From NCBI GenBank assembly GCA_017647245.1, contig JAGCKY010000044.1:1-6939 (forward strand): a DNA stretch of 6,939 nt. The letters run 5' to 3'. The notes under the pieces were generated by a model. That model made no database searches. It was not told the DNA's origin and worked only from the letters and a program-made list of their open reading frames with translations. Made by a program: the position numbers and the translations under genes. Shown piece by piece: positions 1 to 6,657 of this stretch (positions are counted from its first letter, which is position 1; the number at the start of each line of letters is the position of its first letter). This stretch comes from Elusimicrobiaceae bacterium. GTDB taxonomy: Bacteria; Elusimicrobiota; Elusimicrobia; Elusimicrobiales; Elusimicrobiaceae.

Positions 1-133
1 AATCAGCCAAAATAGCGACGAGTGTAGTTTCTTTGCCTTCCGGGGTTTTGTAAGACAAATTGACGGGTTCAATTAAATTACTGATTACCGGCAAGCGGCG
101 GTGTTTGCGTTTTTCGGAAAAATTTTTTTTCAT
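1..133 (-). CDS. N-terminus of a probable PilZ-domain protein (partial)
   Basis: The gene starts with ATG at 133 and is cut by the left edge after 44 codons. The visible peptide begins MKKNFSEKRKHRRLPV and continues through VNLSYKTPEGKETTLVAILAD. The basic RKHRR stretch resembles the RxxxR motif that opens PilZ domains, which bind cyclic di-GMP. The strand ending in ILAD sits where the second motif (D/NxSxxG) would begin, but that motif lies beyond the edge, so the family is inferred from about 44 residues. The start follows the miaB stop codon by only 2 nt. A Shine-Dalgarno-like GAGGGA (140-145), lying in the last miaB codons and 6 nt from the ATG, supports this start and translational coupling. 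A run of eight A follows the ATG directly. It could instead be an unrelated small basic protein. Confidence 0.5.
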   Translation of the reverse strand, partial: MKKNFSEKRKHRRLPVISNLIEPVNLSYKTPEGKETTLVAILAD

Positions 134-135
134 AT

Positions 136-1362
136 TTAGTCCCTCGTAATTAATAAAGTATCTTTTGCTGAAATCACTTTGCTGTTTACTATGCTTCCTA
201 CAGTATAGCTTTTTTTTGTTTCTATCCAAAAATTTTCTGACGTGCGGCCTTTATTTTCACTTTCCATTAATACAGTTACTTCGCGGCCGACTTGCGCTTG
301 ATAGGCGCGCTCTGCCAGGCCCTTTACTTTATTTAACAAAATATCTAGCCTTTGTTCCAGTATTTTTTCATCCAGTAAGTTCAGTTGCGCGGCCGGCGTA
401 CCTTGGCGGGGGGAGTATTTAAAGCAATAGGCGGTGGCAAATCCGGCTTGCTCCACCAGCGAAAGGGTTTGCTCAAAGTCCTGTTCCGTTTCCGTCGGAA
501 ATCCTACAATTAAATCGGTGCTGATGGCAAAGCCCAATTCTTTGAGCGCGGCGGTTTTTTCCAAAAACATTTCGCGTGTGTAACCGCGTTTCATTTCTTG
601 TAATACTTTGGTAGAGCCGCTTTGCGCAGGCAAGTGAATGTGCCGCGCAATTTTGGGATTATCCTTTACCGCAGCTAAAAATGGAGGCGTGATAAAAGCC
701 GGATGCGGGCTGACAAAACGCACGCGCGCTACGCCGGGCAAAGCAGACACTTCGTTGAGTAAATCGGCAAAAGTTTTGCCGTTTTCGCGCCATGCATTGA
801 CCGTTTGGCCCAGTAGCATAATTTCGGGGTAACCTTGCGCGGCTTTTTGGACGGCATTGCGTAAAATTTCAGTTGACGGTAGACAATGCACCGGTCCGCG
901 TACCGTCGGGACAATGCAGTATGTGCACGCAAAATCACAGCCGCGCATAATAGTGACATAGCCCGTAATGTCTTTTGCGGCGGTATTTGGGGCGGCGTCG
1001 CTATGAGTGAAACCATTTTTATCCAACAATTGCGCAAATTGGTCTATTTCGCGTGCGCCCGATACCACATCTAAATAAGGAAATGTTTTTTTAAGTTTTT
1101 GTCCCAAACGTTGGGCCGCACAACCGGCAAAAATAATGCGGCGGCCGGATTTTTCACGTTTCCATTGGCGCAAGCGGCCCAGAAAAGAAAGCGCGCGGTG
1201 TTCGGCATGGTCGCGCACGGTACATGTGTTGACCAAGGCCAAATCCGCCTCATCTAATTTATCGGTGAGTATATAGCCGCGCATCGCCAAATGCCCGGCC
1301 ATTTCTTCTGAATCGGCCAAGTTCATTTGACAACCGTAAGTTTGGACAAATAATTTTTTCAT
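136..1362 (-). CDS. miaB: tRNA-2-methylthio-N6-dimethylallyladenosine synthase (MiaB)
   Basis: This radical SAM methylthiotransferase adds a methylthio group to i6A37 of tRNAs that read UNN codons, in the cytoplasm. Numbering is from the ATG at 1362 (408 aa). The N-terminal methylthiotransferase domain has its three cluster cysteines in QTYGCQMN (C11), NTCTVRD (C47) and FAGCAAQ (C81). The radical SAM motif is CDFACTYC (C142, C146, C149) preceded by IMRG, as in MiaB. STDLIVGFPTETE and YSPRQGTPAA are further MiaB signatures, and residues from about 353 form a TRAM domain (NKGRTSENFW). An in-frame TTG at 1368 would add two residues. The ATG is preferred because homologues begin a few residues before QTYGCQMN. 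Neither start has a clear Shine-Dalgarno sequence. The usual RGRExSR after the radical SAM motif reads RGPVHCLP here. The protein is somewhat shorter than typical MiaB (430-470 aa). An intrinsic terminator ends 7 nt upstream. Confidence 0.92.
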   Translation of the reverse strand: MKKLFVQTYGCQMNLADSEEMAGHLAMRGYILTDKLDEADLALVNTCTVRDHAEHRALSFLGRLRQWKREKSGRRIIFAGCAAQRLGQKLKKTFPYLDVVSGAREIDQFAQLLDKNGFTHSDAAPNTAAKDITGYVTIMRGCDFACTYCIVPTVRGPVHCLPSTEILRNAVQKAAQGYPEIMLLGQTVNAWRENGKTFADLLNEVSALPGVARVRFVSPHPAFITPPFLAAVKDNPKIARHIHLPAQSGSTKVLQEMKRGYTREMFLEKTAALKELGFAISTDLIVGFPTETEQDFEQTLSLVEQAGFATAYCFKYSPRQGTPAAQLNLLDEKILEQRLDILLNKVKGLAERAYQAQVGREVTVLMESENKGRTSENFWIETKKSYTVGSIVNSKVISAKDTLLITRD

Positions 1363-1369
1363 ACCCAAG

Positions 1370-1395
1370 AAAAAAGGCGGCGTATACGCGCCGCC
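1370..1395 (-). terminator. Intrinsic terminator after pgi
   Basis: On the minus strand, GGCGGCG (1389-1395) and CGCCGCC (1376-1382) form a perfect 7-bp GC stem with a 6-nt loop, followed at once by six T (1370-1375), then C and two more T. This is the standard Rho-independent layout. It begins 16 nt after the pgi stop codon and would end the long bat-isomerase transcript. There is no T-tract on the plus-strand side, so it acts in one direction. Its T-tract ends 7 nt before the miaB ATG, so it could also act as an attenuator for miaB. Confidence 0.78.
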
Positions 1396-1411
1396 CGGGT
1401 GTTACAATCAC

Positions 1412-3076
1412 TTAAAATAAACTGCTTAATTTTTTAATGGCCGCGGCCACGGGCTGTTTTAAGTGCAACTTAATCACGCGGCGGCCTTTGTTTTCCAATG
1501 CTTGGAAATCACCTAAGGCCTGCGCATTGCACAATTGGCCGAAGGTATAATTTTGACCGGGGATTTGGATATCATTTTCCGGATCCGCCGATAAAATCAA
1601 AAATACACCGTTGTTGCCATCGCCTTTGTGCAGTTGTCCACTGGAATGTAAATAGCGCGGTCCATAGCCAAATAAGACGGCGCGTTTGGTGCGGCATAAC
1701 ATTTTATCACGCAGTTCATTGAGCGCATGGTCTGTATCGGCAGACGGCCACAAGTACGGCAAGATAGCAATGTAATCATTGCTTTCTAATAAGGAATAAA
1801 AATCTTGCGCAAGCGTATGGAGTTCCACTTCGCCTTTGAGGTCTTTGGAAACGAGTAATTCGGCGGTTACTTCGGCGGGGATATCACCTTTTTCCAGTTT
1901 AGCGAGCACATTTTTCGTCAATGTTTTGGCTTCCTGCACATTAGGTTGATCAAACGGATCAATCGCCAGAATAGCACCCGCCGCGGCGGTAGCAATTTCC
2001 CACAGCAGATACATAGCGCCCAATTGGTATTTGTCGGACATATCCAAAGTCATAACCGGGAAACCGCGCTCAGCTAAGTCCGCCGCGATTTCTTCCACGC
2101 GCTTATTATCGTCGGTATCGGTGGAAAGGTATACAAAGAAACGGTCATCACGGTAGTCAAAATTGCGGTGCAATTGTTCGCCTACTACAGGTACGATTCC
2201 TTTGCCTTCTTTGCCGGTAGATTCGGCAACTAATTGTTCGGCCCATAAACCAAAGGTGGCTACTTCTTTGGGAGCTAAAATAGTGAGCTTATCTTTACTG
2301 TGATTGACGTAACAGGCCCCCATATAAGCACCTAAGCACACCGCAGCATTATTTTTATCGGCTGTTTCGGGGCCGAACGTTTGCGCGGCTTCTTTGGCGT
2401 TTTCCAAAATTTTCTTTACGTCTACACCCATAATGGCAGCAGGTACAATACCAAAGAAGGACAAAGCAGAAAAACGTCCGCCGATATCGGAAGGATTGGT
2501 GAAAACATGGCGGAATTTATACTTTTTCGCCAAGGTTTGTAAGCCCGTGCCTTTATCGGTAATGGCAATGAAATTTTGTCCGGGATCTTTGACGCCTGCT
2601 TTTTTGACTTCTTCGTAGAAATAAGCAAATTGGGAAGACGGCTCTACTGTACCGCCGGATTTACTGGCGAAAATAAACAAGGTCTCCGCGGGGTTTAATT
2701 GGTCGCGCACGGCGTTTACCCAATCGGGGTTGGTGGTATCCAACACAAATAACTGCGGATAGCCCGATTGTTTGCCGAAAATCGTGCGGAACACTTCGGG
2801 CGCTAAACTGCTACCGCCCATGCCCATGACCACGCAATACTTGTAATCTTTTTTGGCTTGCGCGGCAAAGGTAAGTACTTCGTCTAAATTTTCCAATGTC
2901 CAATCATAGACTTTTTGCCAGCCCAAAAATTTAGGAATAAAATCCATGTGCTCCGGATCTTTTTTCCAAAGAGTCGGGTCTTTGGCCCAGAATTTTTTGT
3001 CAAAGTTCAGTCCTTCCAGTTTGATAAGTCCTTCGCGGATAATACCTTCCGCCATGGGGTTGATGTTCATTTTCAT
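1412..3076 (-). CDS. pgi: Glucose-6-phosphate isomerase, transaldolase/Pgi-fusion family type, stand-alone
   Basis: This cytoplasmic enzyme interconverts glucose-6-phosphate and fructose-6-phosphate. In its 554 residues it shows the two SIS sugar-phosphate folds of Pgi: GMGGSSLAPE (85-94), ASKSGGTVEP (137-146), the signature DIGGRFSALS (197-206), and QLVAESTGKEGKG (281-293), where E285 is the likely catalytic base. DPFDQPNVQEAK (373-384) matches the second Pgi signature. The C-terminal FGYGPRYLHSSGQLHKG (469-485) and the DPFDQPNVQE form are, as I recall, typical of the Pgi half of bifunctional transaldolase/Pgi proteins. No transaldolase domain is attached here, and the protein begins about 80 residues before the first SIS motif. 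After LHKG the sequence is DGNNGVF, where relatives usually have GPNTG. The start at 3076 has a good Shine-Dalgarno sequence. The gene follows rpiB by 21 nt and is followed by a terminator, so it is probably the last gene of the operon. Confidence 0.95.
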   Translation of the reverse strand: MKMNINPMAEGIIREGLIKLEGLNFDKKFWAKDPTLWKKDPEHMDFIPKFLGWQKVYDWTLENLDEVLTFAAQAKKDYKYCVVMGMGGSSLAPEVFRTIFGKQSGYPQLFVLDTTNPDWVNAVRDQLNPAETLFIFASKSGGTVEPSSQFAYFYEEVKKAGVKDPGQNFIAITDKGTGLQTLAKKYKFRHVFTNPSDIGGRFSALSFFGIVPAAIMGVDVKKILENAKEAAQTFGPETADKNNAAVCLGAYMGACYVNHSKDKLTILAPKEVATFGLWAEQLVAESTGKEGKGIVPVVGEQLHRNFDYRDDRFFVYLSTDTDDNKRVEEIAADLAERGFPVMTLDMSDKYQLGAMYLLWEIATAAAGAILAIDPFDQPNVQEAKTLTKNVLAKLEKGDIPAEVTAELLVSKDLKGEVELHTLAQDFYSLLESNDYIAILPYLWPSADTDHALNELRDKMLCRTKRAVLFGYGPRYLHSSGQLHKGDGNNGVFLILSADPENDIQIPGQNYTFGQLCNAQALGDFQALENKGRRVIKLHLKQPVAAAIKKLSSLF

Positions 3077-3083
3077 GCTTTAA

Positions 3084-3090
3084 CTTCCTT
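3084..3090 (-). promoter_or_regulatory. Ribosome binding site of pgi
   Basis: AAGGAAG on the minus strand lies 7 nt before the ATG at 3076. The alternative ATG two codons later (3070) would be 13 nt away, so this site favours the first start. Confidence 0.7.
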
Positions 3091-3097
3091 TTTGAAT

Positions 3098-3544
3098 TTA
3101 AAATTTTACTTCCAACGCTTGGATTTTATCCACACGTTTTTTGTAATTGCCGCGATTAAAATACCGCGCGGCTAAAAATTCTTTAATCAGTACAGCGGCT
3201 AGTTCTTTACCGATAACCAGTGCGCCTAAACAAAGTGCGTTCATGTTATCGTGTTCCACGCCTTGGCGGGCCGAATAAGCGTCGTGGCACACACAAGCAT
3301 ACACGCCGTGTACTTTATTGGCGGCAATGCACATACCAATGCCGCTTCCGCAAATCAGTACAGCGCGGTCCGCTTTTTTCTTGACCAGTAATTGAGCGGC
3401 TTTAGCGGCAAAATCCGGGAAATCCACCCGCTCGCAACCGCAAGTGCCGCAATCTACTACTTTGTGACCTAATTCTTTGATTGTTTTAACAACGGTTTCT
3501 TTAAGTCCAAATCCGGCGTGATCGCATGCAACGGCTACTTTCAT
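3098..3544 (-). CDS. rpiB: Ribose-5-phosphate isomerase B
   Basis: RpiB interconverts ribulose-5-phosphate and ribose-5-phosphate in the non-oxidative pentose phosphate pathway. The 148-aa product has the family length (about 145-150). It begins MKVAVACDHAGFGLKE with the substrate-binding D8-H9. VDFPDFA (40-46) matches the usual VDYPDFA, the catalytic Cys is C65 in ICGSGIGMCIAANK, and HDNMNALCLG (98-107) matches the HNDANVL region with its catalytic His. The open reading frame continues upstream to 3607, but that would add 21 unconserved residues inside gmhA, while the ATG at 3544 has an AGGAG site and matches homologue starts. The product is Cys-rich (nine Cys in 148), including C32, C35 and C37 in the loop DCGTCGCERVD, where relatives usually have Ser, His, Asp or Glu. 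Some RpiB-like enzymes act on allose- or galactose-phosphates, but the neighbours favour the pentose role. The gene lies between gmhA (8-nt gap) and pgi (21-nt gap). Confidence 0.95.
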   Translation of the reverse strand: MKVAVACDHAGFGLKETVVKTIKELGHKVVDCGTCGCERVDFPDFAAKAAQLLVKKKADRAVLICGSGIGMCIAANKVHGVYACVCHDAYSARQGVEHDNMNALCLGALVIGKELAAVLIKEFLAARYFNRGNYKKRVDKIQALEVKF

Positions 3545-3549
3545 ATTTT

Positions 3550-3554
3550 CTCCT
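3550..3554 (-). promoter_or_regulatory. Ribosome binding site of rpiB, overlapping the gmhA stop codon
   Basis: AGGAG on the minus strand sits 5 nt before the ATG at 3544. Its first two bases are the last two bases of the gmhA TAG stop (3553-3555). It decides the rpiB start against the longer frame and implies that ribosomes ending gmhA stop on the rpiB initiation site. Confidence 0.8.
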
Positions 3555-4110
3555 AAAAGGCCTGATCCACCAAATCGCACACCACGTGCCCGATAAAAAT
3601 ATGACATTCTTGCACATGGGGGGTATTATTGCATTTTACTACGATAGGCAATTCGGCCACGTCTTTAATGGTGCCGCCGTCTTTACCCAAAAATGCGGCG
3701 GTATAACAGCCGCGCTGTTTGGCAAGCTCCAAGGCCAGTTGTACGTTTTTACTGTTACCGGAAGTGGAAATGCCGATAACGACATCGCCTTTACGGGCAA
3801 AACCGTCAATTTGGCGGGAAAAAACAACATCATATCCATAGTCATTTCCAACGGCAGTAACCGTGGAAGTGTTGGTATTTAAGGCCAAAGCGGGAAAAGA
3901 GCGGCGTTCTTTCTTAAAGCGGCCTACAAATTCAGCGGCAATATGTTGCGCGTCACCTGCACTACCGCCATTGCCCATTAAAATGACTTGATTACCATTT
4001 TTAAAGGCCTCTATAATGCGCTGGGCCAGTTGCTGTATTTGAGAAGATAAATTCTCTTTTACATAGGTAACTGCTTGAATTAATTCATCGGCTTGTTTTT
4101 GTACAAACAT
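3553..4110 (-). CDS. gmhA: Phosphoheptose isomerase (sedoheptulose-7-phosphate isomerase)
   Basis: GmhA converts D-sedoheptulose-7-phosphate to D-glycero-D-manno-heptose-7-phosphate, the first step towards ADP-heptose for lipopolysaccharide core or other glycans. The 185-aa product is a single SIS domain of normal family length. MGNGGSAGDAQHIAAEF (45-61) carries the phosphate loop, H56 and the catalytic E60. ISTSGNSKN (114-122) is the second phosphate-binding motif. TPHVQECHIFIGHVVCDLVD (163-182) gives Q167 and H175, which match the zinc-binding and catalytic Gln and His of characterised GmhA. ALNTNTSTVTAVGNDYGYD (76-94) is also typical. The ATG at 4110 has GGAG 5 nt upstream. The gene follows batE by 15 nt and runs into rpiB after 8 nt. 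The other heptose genes (hldE/hddA, gmhB, hldD) are not in the window. DiaA is a related SIS protein but lacks this full active-site set. Confidence 0.95.
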   Translation of the reverse strand: MFVQKQADELIQAVTYVKENLSSQIQQLAQRIIEAFKNGNQVILMGNGGSAGDAQHIAAEFVGRFKKERRSFPALALNTNTSTVTAVGNDYGYDVVFSRQIDGFARKGDVVIGISTSGNSKNVQLALELAKQRGCYTAAFLGKDGGTIKDVAELPIVVKCNNTPHVQECHIFIGHVVCDLVDQAF

Positions 4111-4125
4111 ATGCGCTCCGTTTTT

Positions 4126-4842
4126 TTAAATTTTTTCTAAATCTGCGGCATTGATCCAACCTTCAATGCCCTGCGACTTTACGACTACTTCCTGCCAATT
4201 ATCCCGGCTGTCTTGTAAAAGTAGCAAATGCCCTTGCGAAATGTTGGCGCTGGCCGGGAAATTTGCGCCCGGTCCGCTACGCAGTTCCGCCACCGGCGAG
4301 GCAACTACGGCCAAGGGCATATTATCTACCTGATAACGCAGTCCGTACCAGGCCGCTATTACTATCAATAATCCGGCTACGACGAGCACTACTTTGCCGT
4401 ATTTGTGTTTAAAGAGCCAAAAAATGGTCACCAAACAAAACAACCACCAAACTATATACAGCGTTCCTTTTAGTTCTGCCGCCGTCAGCCAAAAAAATGC
4501 GCTGTGCAAAATTTCCGGTACCCCTTGCGGTACGAGCCGTTCGCCGCCGTCGGCTAATGCCAAAGCTAAATTATGGCGGATGTCTGCGTCGCGCGGAGCT
4601 AAACGGAAGGCCCGGTAATAATTGGCTACGGCAAGCCCTTTGGAACCCATTTTAAAATAACAGTTTCCTATATTGTAGTAAAGATAAGGGTCGTTTGGGT
4701 AGTCACCCAGCAAATCTTCATAGGCTCCCAAAGCGGCGGCAAAGCGGCCCTCACGATACGATTGCTCGGCTTGCTGTAAGCTGGCGGCCAGCAGAGGCAC
4801 GCACAAAATGGGTAATAGCAAAGATAAAAAGTATTTTTTCAT
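4126..4842 (-). CDS. batE: BatE-like membrane protein: TPR, two membrane segments, SH3b domain
   Basis: The product has 238 aa. Residues 1-20 are a signal peptide or anchor (MKKYFLSLLLPILCVPLLAA). Residues about 21-95 form TPR repeats (QSYREGRFAAALGAYEDLL; YYNIGNCYFKMGSKGLAVANYYRAFRLAP). Two hydrophobic segments follow, at about 127-144 and 150-168, with a basic KHKYGK turn between them that predicts a cytoplasmic loop. The C-terminus (about 175-236) is an SH3b-like domain (AELRSGPGANFPASANI, GIEGWINAADL). By positive-inside reasoning both TPR and SH3b parts are periplasmic. This TPR-TM-SH3 order directly after batD is that of BatE in Bacteroides aerotolerance operons; the molecular role is not established. 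The ATG overlaps the batD stop (ATGA, 4 nt), and AAGGAG lies 7 nt upstream inside batD. Confidence 0.85.
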   Translation of the reverse strand: MKKYFLSLLLPILCVPLLAASLQQAEQSYREGRFAAALGAYEDLLGDYPNDPYLYYNIGNCYFKMGSKGLAVANYYRAFRLAPRDADIRHNLALALADGGERLVPQGVPEILHSAFFWLTAAELKGTLYIVWWLFCLVTIFWLFKHKYGKVVLVVAGLLIVIAAWYGLRYQVDNMPLAVVASPVAELRSGPGANFPASANISQGHLLLLQDSRDNWQEVVVKSQGIEGWINAADLEKI

Positions 4843-6656
4843 TTGCGTACTCCTTTATCCAGCTGGTGCAAAATTTCTGTGGCCTGCTGGGTCAAATTGG
4901 CAAATCCTTGCTCGCGCACGGCCACAGGGGCAAAACGTGCAGCTTCCAATTGTTGCCATAAATCGGTAAAGTGGTCTACTAAAATCTGCGGACATTTGCG
5001 TGCTTTGAGTTCGTCTTGCACTTGGCGCAGGGGTAAACTGGACGTGTGAATGTTATATTTAATTTGTAGGTAAAGCGATAGTGCATCGGCAATATCTTGT
5101 TCCGTGCGGGCCTTTTTAAGTTGGGTGCGTGCTTTAGATAAAGCGATATGGCTGGCGGGGGTTTTGCGTTTGACCCATGCAATTACCGCCGATAAAATCA
5201 ACAATACTAATGCTACGGCACTAGCTGAGTCCCACGCAGACAAGCGTGACAGCCAATCCGTAGATTGGGGGGCTAAATCATTTTTAAGATAGCGGATATC
5301 TTGCCCTAATGTTTGCACCCCGCCGTTTAAATCGGAATGGGAACGGAAATCAAATCCGCTGTCTGCTTTAGAAGCCGGGGTGACTTGTAAGGTAAGCGGC
5401 TCGGTTTTTAAGGTGCGGTATTGCGATAAGCTCGGGTCGTAATACGACCAAGACAAGGGGGGAATAGTATATTCACCCGAGGAAACCGGCACCAGTACTG
5501 TTTTGAAAATTTTGTAACTTTGCAGTGCGCCTTTTTCTACAACAGCTCCGGCGGAAGATACCACATCATAGGTTTTGAAATTCGGCAGTTTGGGTAACTT
5601 TAAATCGTGGGTAGCTTTTAAGTTGCCCGGGCCATTTACTTTAACAGTTAAATTAACCGCATCTCCCGCCTCTACTTCGTGGCGGTCCAAACTAGCCGTC
5701 AAGGTATAGCCGGAACCGACCGCACCGTAGAACGTGCTGGGTTGATCTTGTTGGGGTACCGGGCGTATGTCTAAAGAAATGGAATTAGACTGTACGGTTT
5801 TTGGGTCTTCCATAGAGGCGGAAAACATACTGAAAATAGAAAAGCCGCGCGAAGACAGCGGAACATACGAAATTTTAGCCGGCCCTATGGTAGCTTTACC
5901 CTCGGTAACACCGACTGCGCCGTAGCGAACTTCAATATAGTCATAAGAGGTATTGCCAATGGTTTGTCTGCCGTCCGTGCGGCCAATTTCTTCCAAAAAC
6001 AAATTGCTGATAGTAGGCGCGGTGTAAGGAGCAGAGCCGGAAAAAGGAGTACTGAAATAAAACCGTACTGCTAATGTAAATGTTTGATTAGCGTAGGGGG
6101 TTTTGTTGCTTACCGCAGCGACCATAAAATAAGTTTGCCCTGTTTTTTTGACCGCCTGATTGTACAAAGCGCGTTCCAACGCAGGCAGGGACGCAGGCGC
6201 TTGCGCTACGGGTTTACTGACGGCAGGTTGTGCGGTAGCGGGGGTAGTTGCGCTCTGTGTAGCAGGCGTTGCGGCAGGTTGTGCGGCGGAGCGGTAAATA
6301 GTGACCTGCATGGGCTCTGTCTGATAGGTTTGGCCTCCGTAAGTTACAGCAATCGGGCCAATCGTCACTTGTCCCACAAAGCGCGGCACCATAATATACT
6401 GAAAAGTGGTAACGGAATGACCGTTGAAAATTTGTGTAGAGGTGGCGCGAGAATAGACGTTAAATGCGGGTAAACTGGGCAACTGCGGCATTACATTGCC
6501 TGCCGCGCCGTCTACTGTAACGGTTAAAGTAAGCTCATCATCTAATGTGAGGGCTGTTTTATTAAGCGAAGCGCGTACGGAAACCGGCGCCGCGGCAACT
6601 ATTGCGGCCAGCATCAAAAACAAACACGCTACTAAAATTCTTGTATATTTGTGCAT
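4839..6656 (-). CDS. batD: BatD-like exported, membrane-anchored protein
   Basis: This 605-aa protein of the BatD (oxygen tolerance) family starts with a signal peptide (residues 1-23; hydrophobic ILVACLFLMLAAIV, AAAP cleavage region). The family's beta-rich modules follow: VRASLNKTALTLDDELTLTVTVDG with PQLPSLPAFNVYSR (26-70), then FQYIMVPRFVGQVTIGPIAVTYGGQTY (85-111). A second copy reads YTLTASLDRHEVEAGDAVNLTVKVNGPGNL with LPKLPNFKTYD (317-364). An Ala/Pro/Thr/Gln linker (about 124-158) separates early modules. A single membrane segment (about 477-495, ASAVALVLLILSAVIAW) is followed by KRK and a helical, probably cytoplasmic tail of about 110 residues. In Bacteroides the Bat operon was linked to aerotolerance, but its biochemical role is unclear. 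BatD probably works with VWA proteins BatA/BatB, expected to the right. The ATG is 1 nt after the batC stop and has no clear Shine-Dalgarno sequence, so it probably depends on coupling. Confidence 0.9.
   Translation of the reverse strand: MHKYTRILVACLFLMLAAIVAAAPVSVRASLNKTALTLDDELTLTVTVDGAAGNVMPQLPSLPAFNVYSRATSTQIFNGHSVTTFQYIMVPRFVGQVTIGPIAVTYGGQTYQTEPMQVTIYRSAAQPAATPATQSATTPATAQPAVSKPVAQAPASLPALERALYNQAVKKTGQTYFMVAAVSNKTPYANQTFTLAVRFYFSTPFSGSAPYTAPTISNLFLEEIGRTDGRQTIGNTSYDYIEVRYGAVGVTEGKATIGPAKISYVPLSSRGFSIFSMFSASMEDPKTVQSNSISLDIRPVPQQDQPSTFYGAVGSGYTLTASLDRHEVEAGDAVNLTVKVNGPGNLKATHDLKLPKLPNFKTYDVVSSAGAVVEKGALQSYKIFKTVLVPVSSGEYTIPPLSWSYYDPSLSQYRTLKTEPLTLQVTPASKADSGFDFRSHSDLNGGVQTLGQDIRYLKNDLAPQSTDWLSRLSAWDSASAVALVLLILSAVIAWVKRKTPASHIALSKARTQLKKARTEQDIADALSLYLQIKYNIHTSSLPLRQVQDELKARKCPQILVDHFTDLWQQLEAARFAPVAVREQGFANLTQQATEILHQLDKGVRK
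6183..6287 (-). repeat. Ala/Pro/Thr/Gln linker of BatD with a 15-bp direct repeat
   Basis: This stretch encodes BatD residues 124-158, a low-complexity Ala/Pro/Thr/Gln linker. The 15-mer cggcaggttgtgcgg occurs twice on the plus strand (6221-6235 and 6272-6286), 51 bp apart start to start and so in frame; both copies encode AQPA. Recombination between them would remove exactly 17 residues. Confidence 0.75.
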
Positions 6657-6657
6657 A

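Noticed and set aside
729..1037. Second minus-strand frame of 102 codons inside miaB
   Set aside because: It is a frame-shifted shadow of miaB. The miaB frame is intact with all six cluster cysteines, so there is no frameshift to explain.
1381..1407. Candidate promoter TTGTAA-15-TATACG before miaB
   Set aside because: Each hexamer matches only 4 of 6 consensus bases and the spacer is short. It is mentioned as a possibility under the terminator finding but is not strong enough to annotate.
1439..1451. GC palindrome around ggccgcggcc
   Set aside because: It lies within the pgi codons for VAAA near the C-terminus, has no T-tract, and is explained by Ala codons.
3545..3607. N-terminal extension of rpiB by 21 codons
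   Set aside because: It lies within gmhA, has no RpiB similarity, and the ATG at 3544 has a clear AGGAG and matches the family start.
3526..3882. Plus-strand frame of 118 codons
   Set aside because: It is fully antisense to gmhA, whose active-site motifs prove the minus-strand frame.
6084..6473. Plus-strand frame of 129 codons
   Set aside because: It is antisense to batD, with Arg/Cys/Gly-rich low-complexity content and no recognisable domain.
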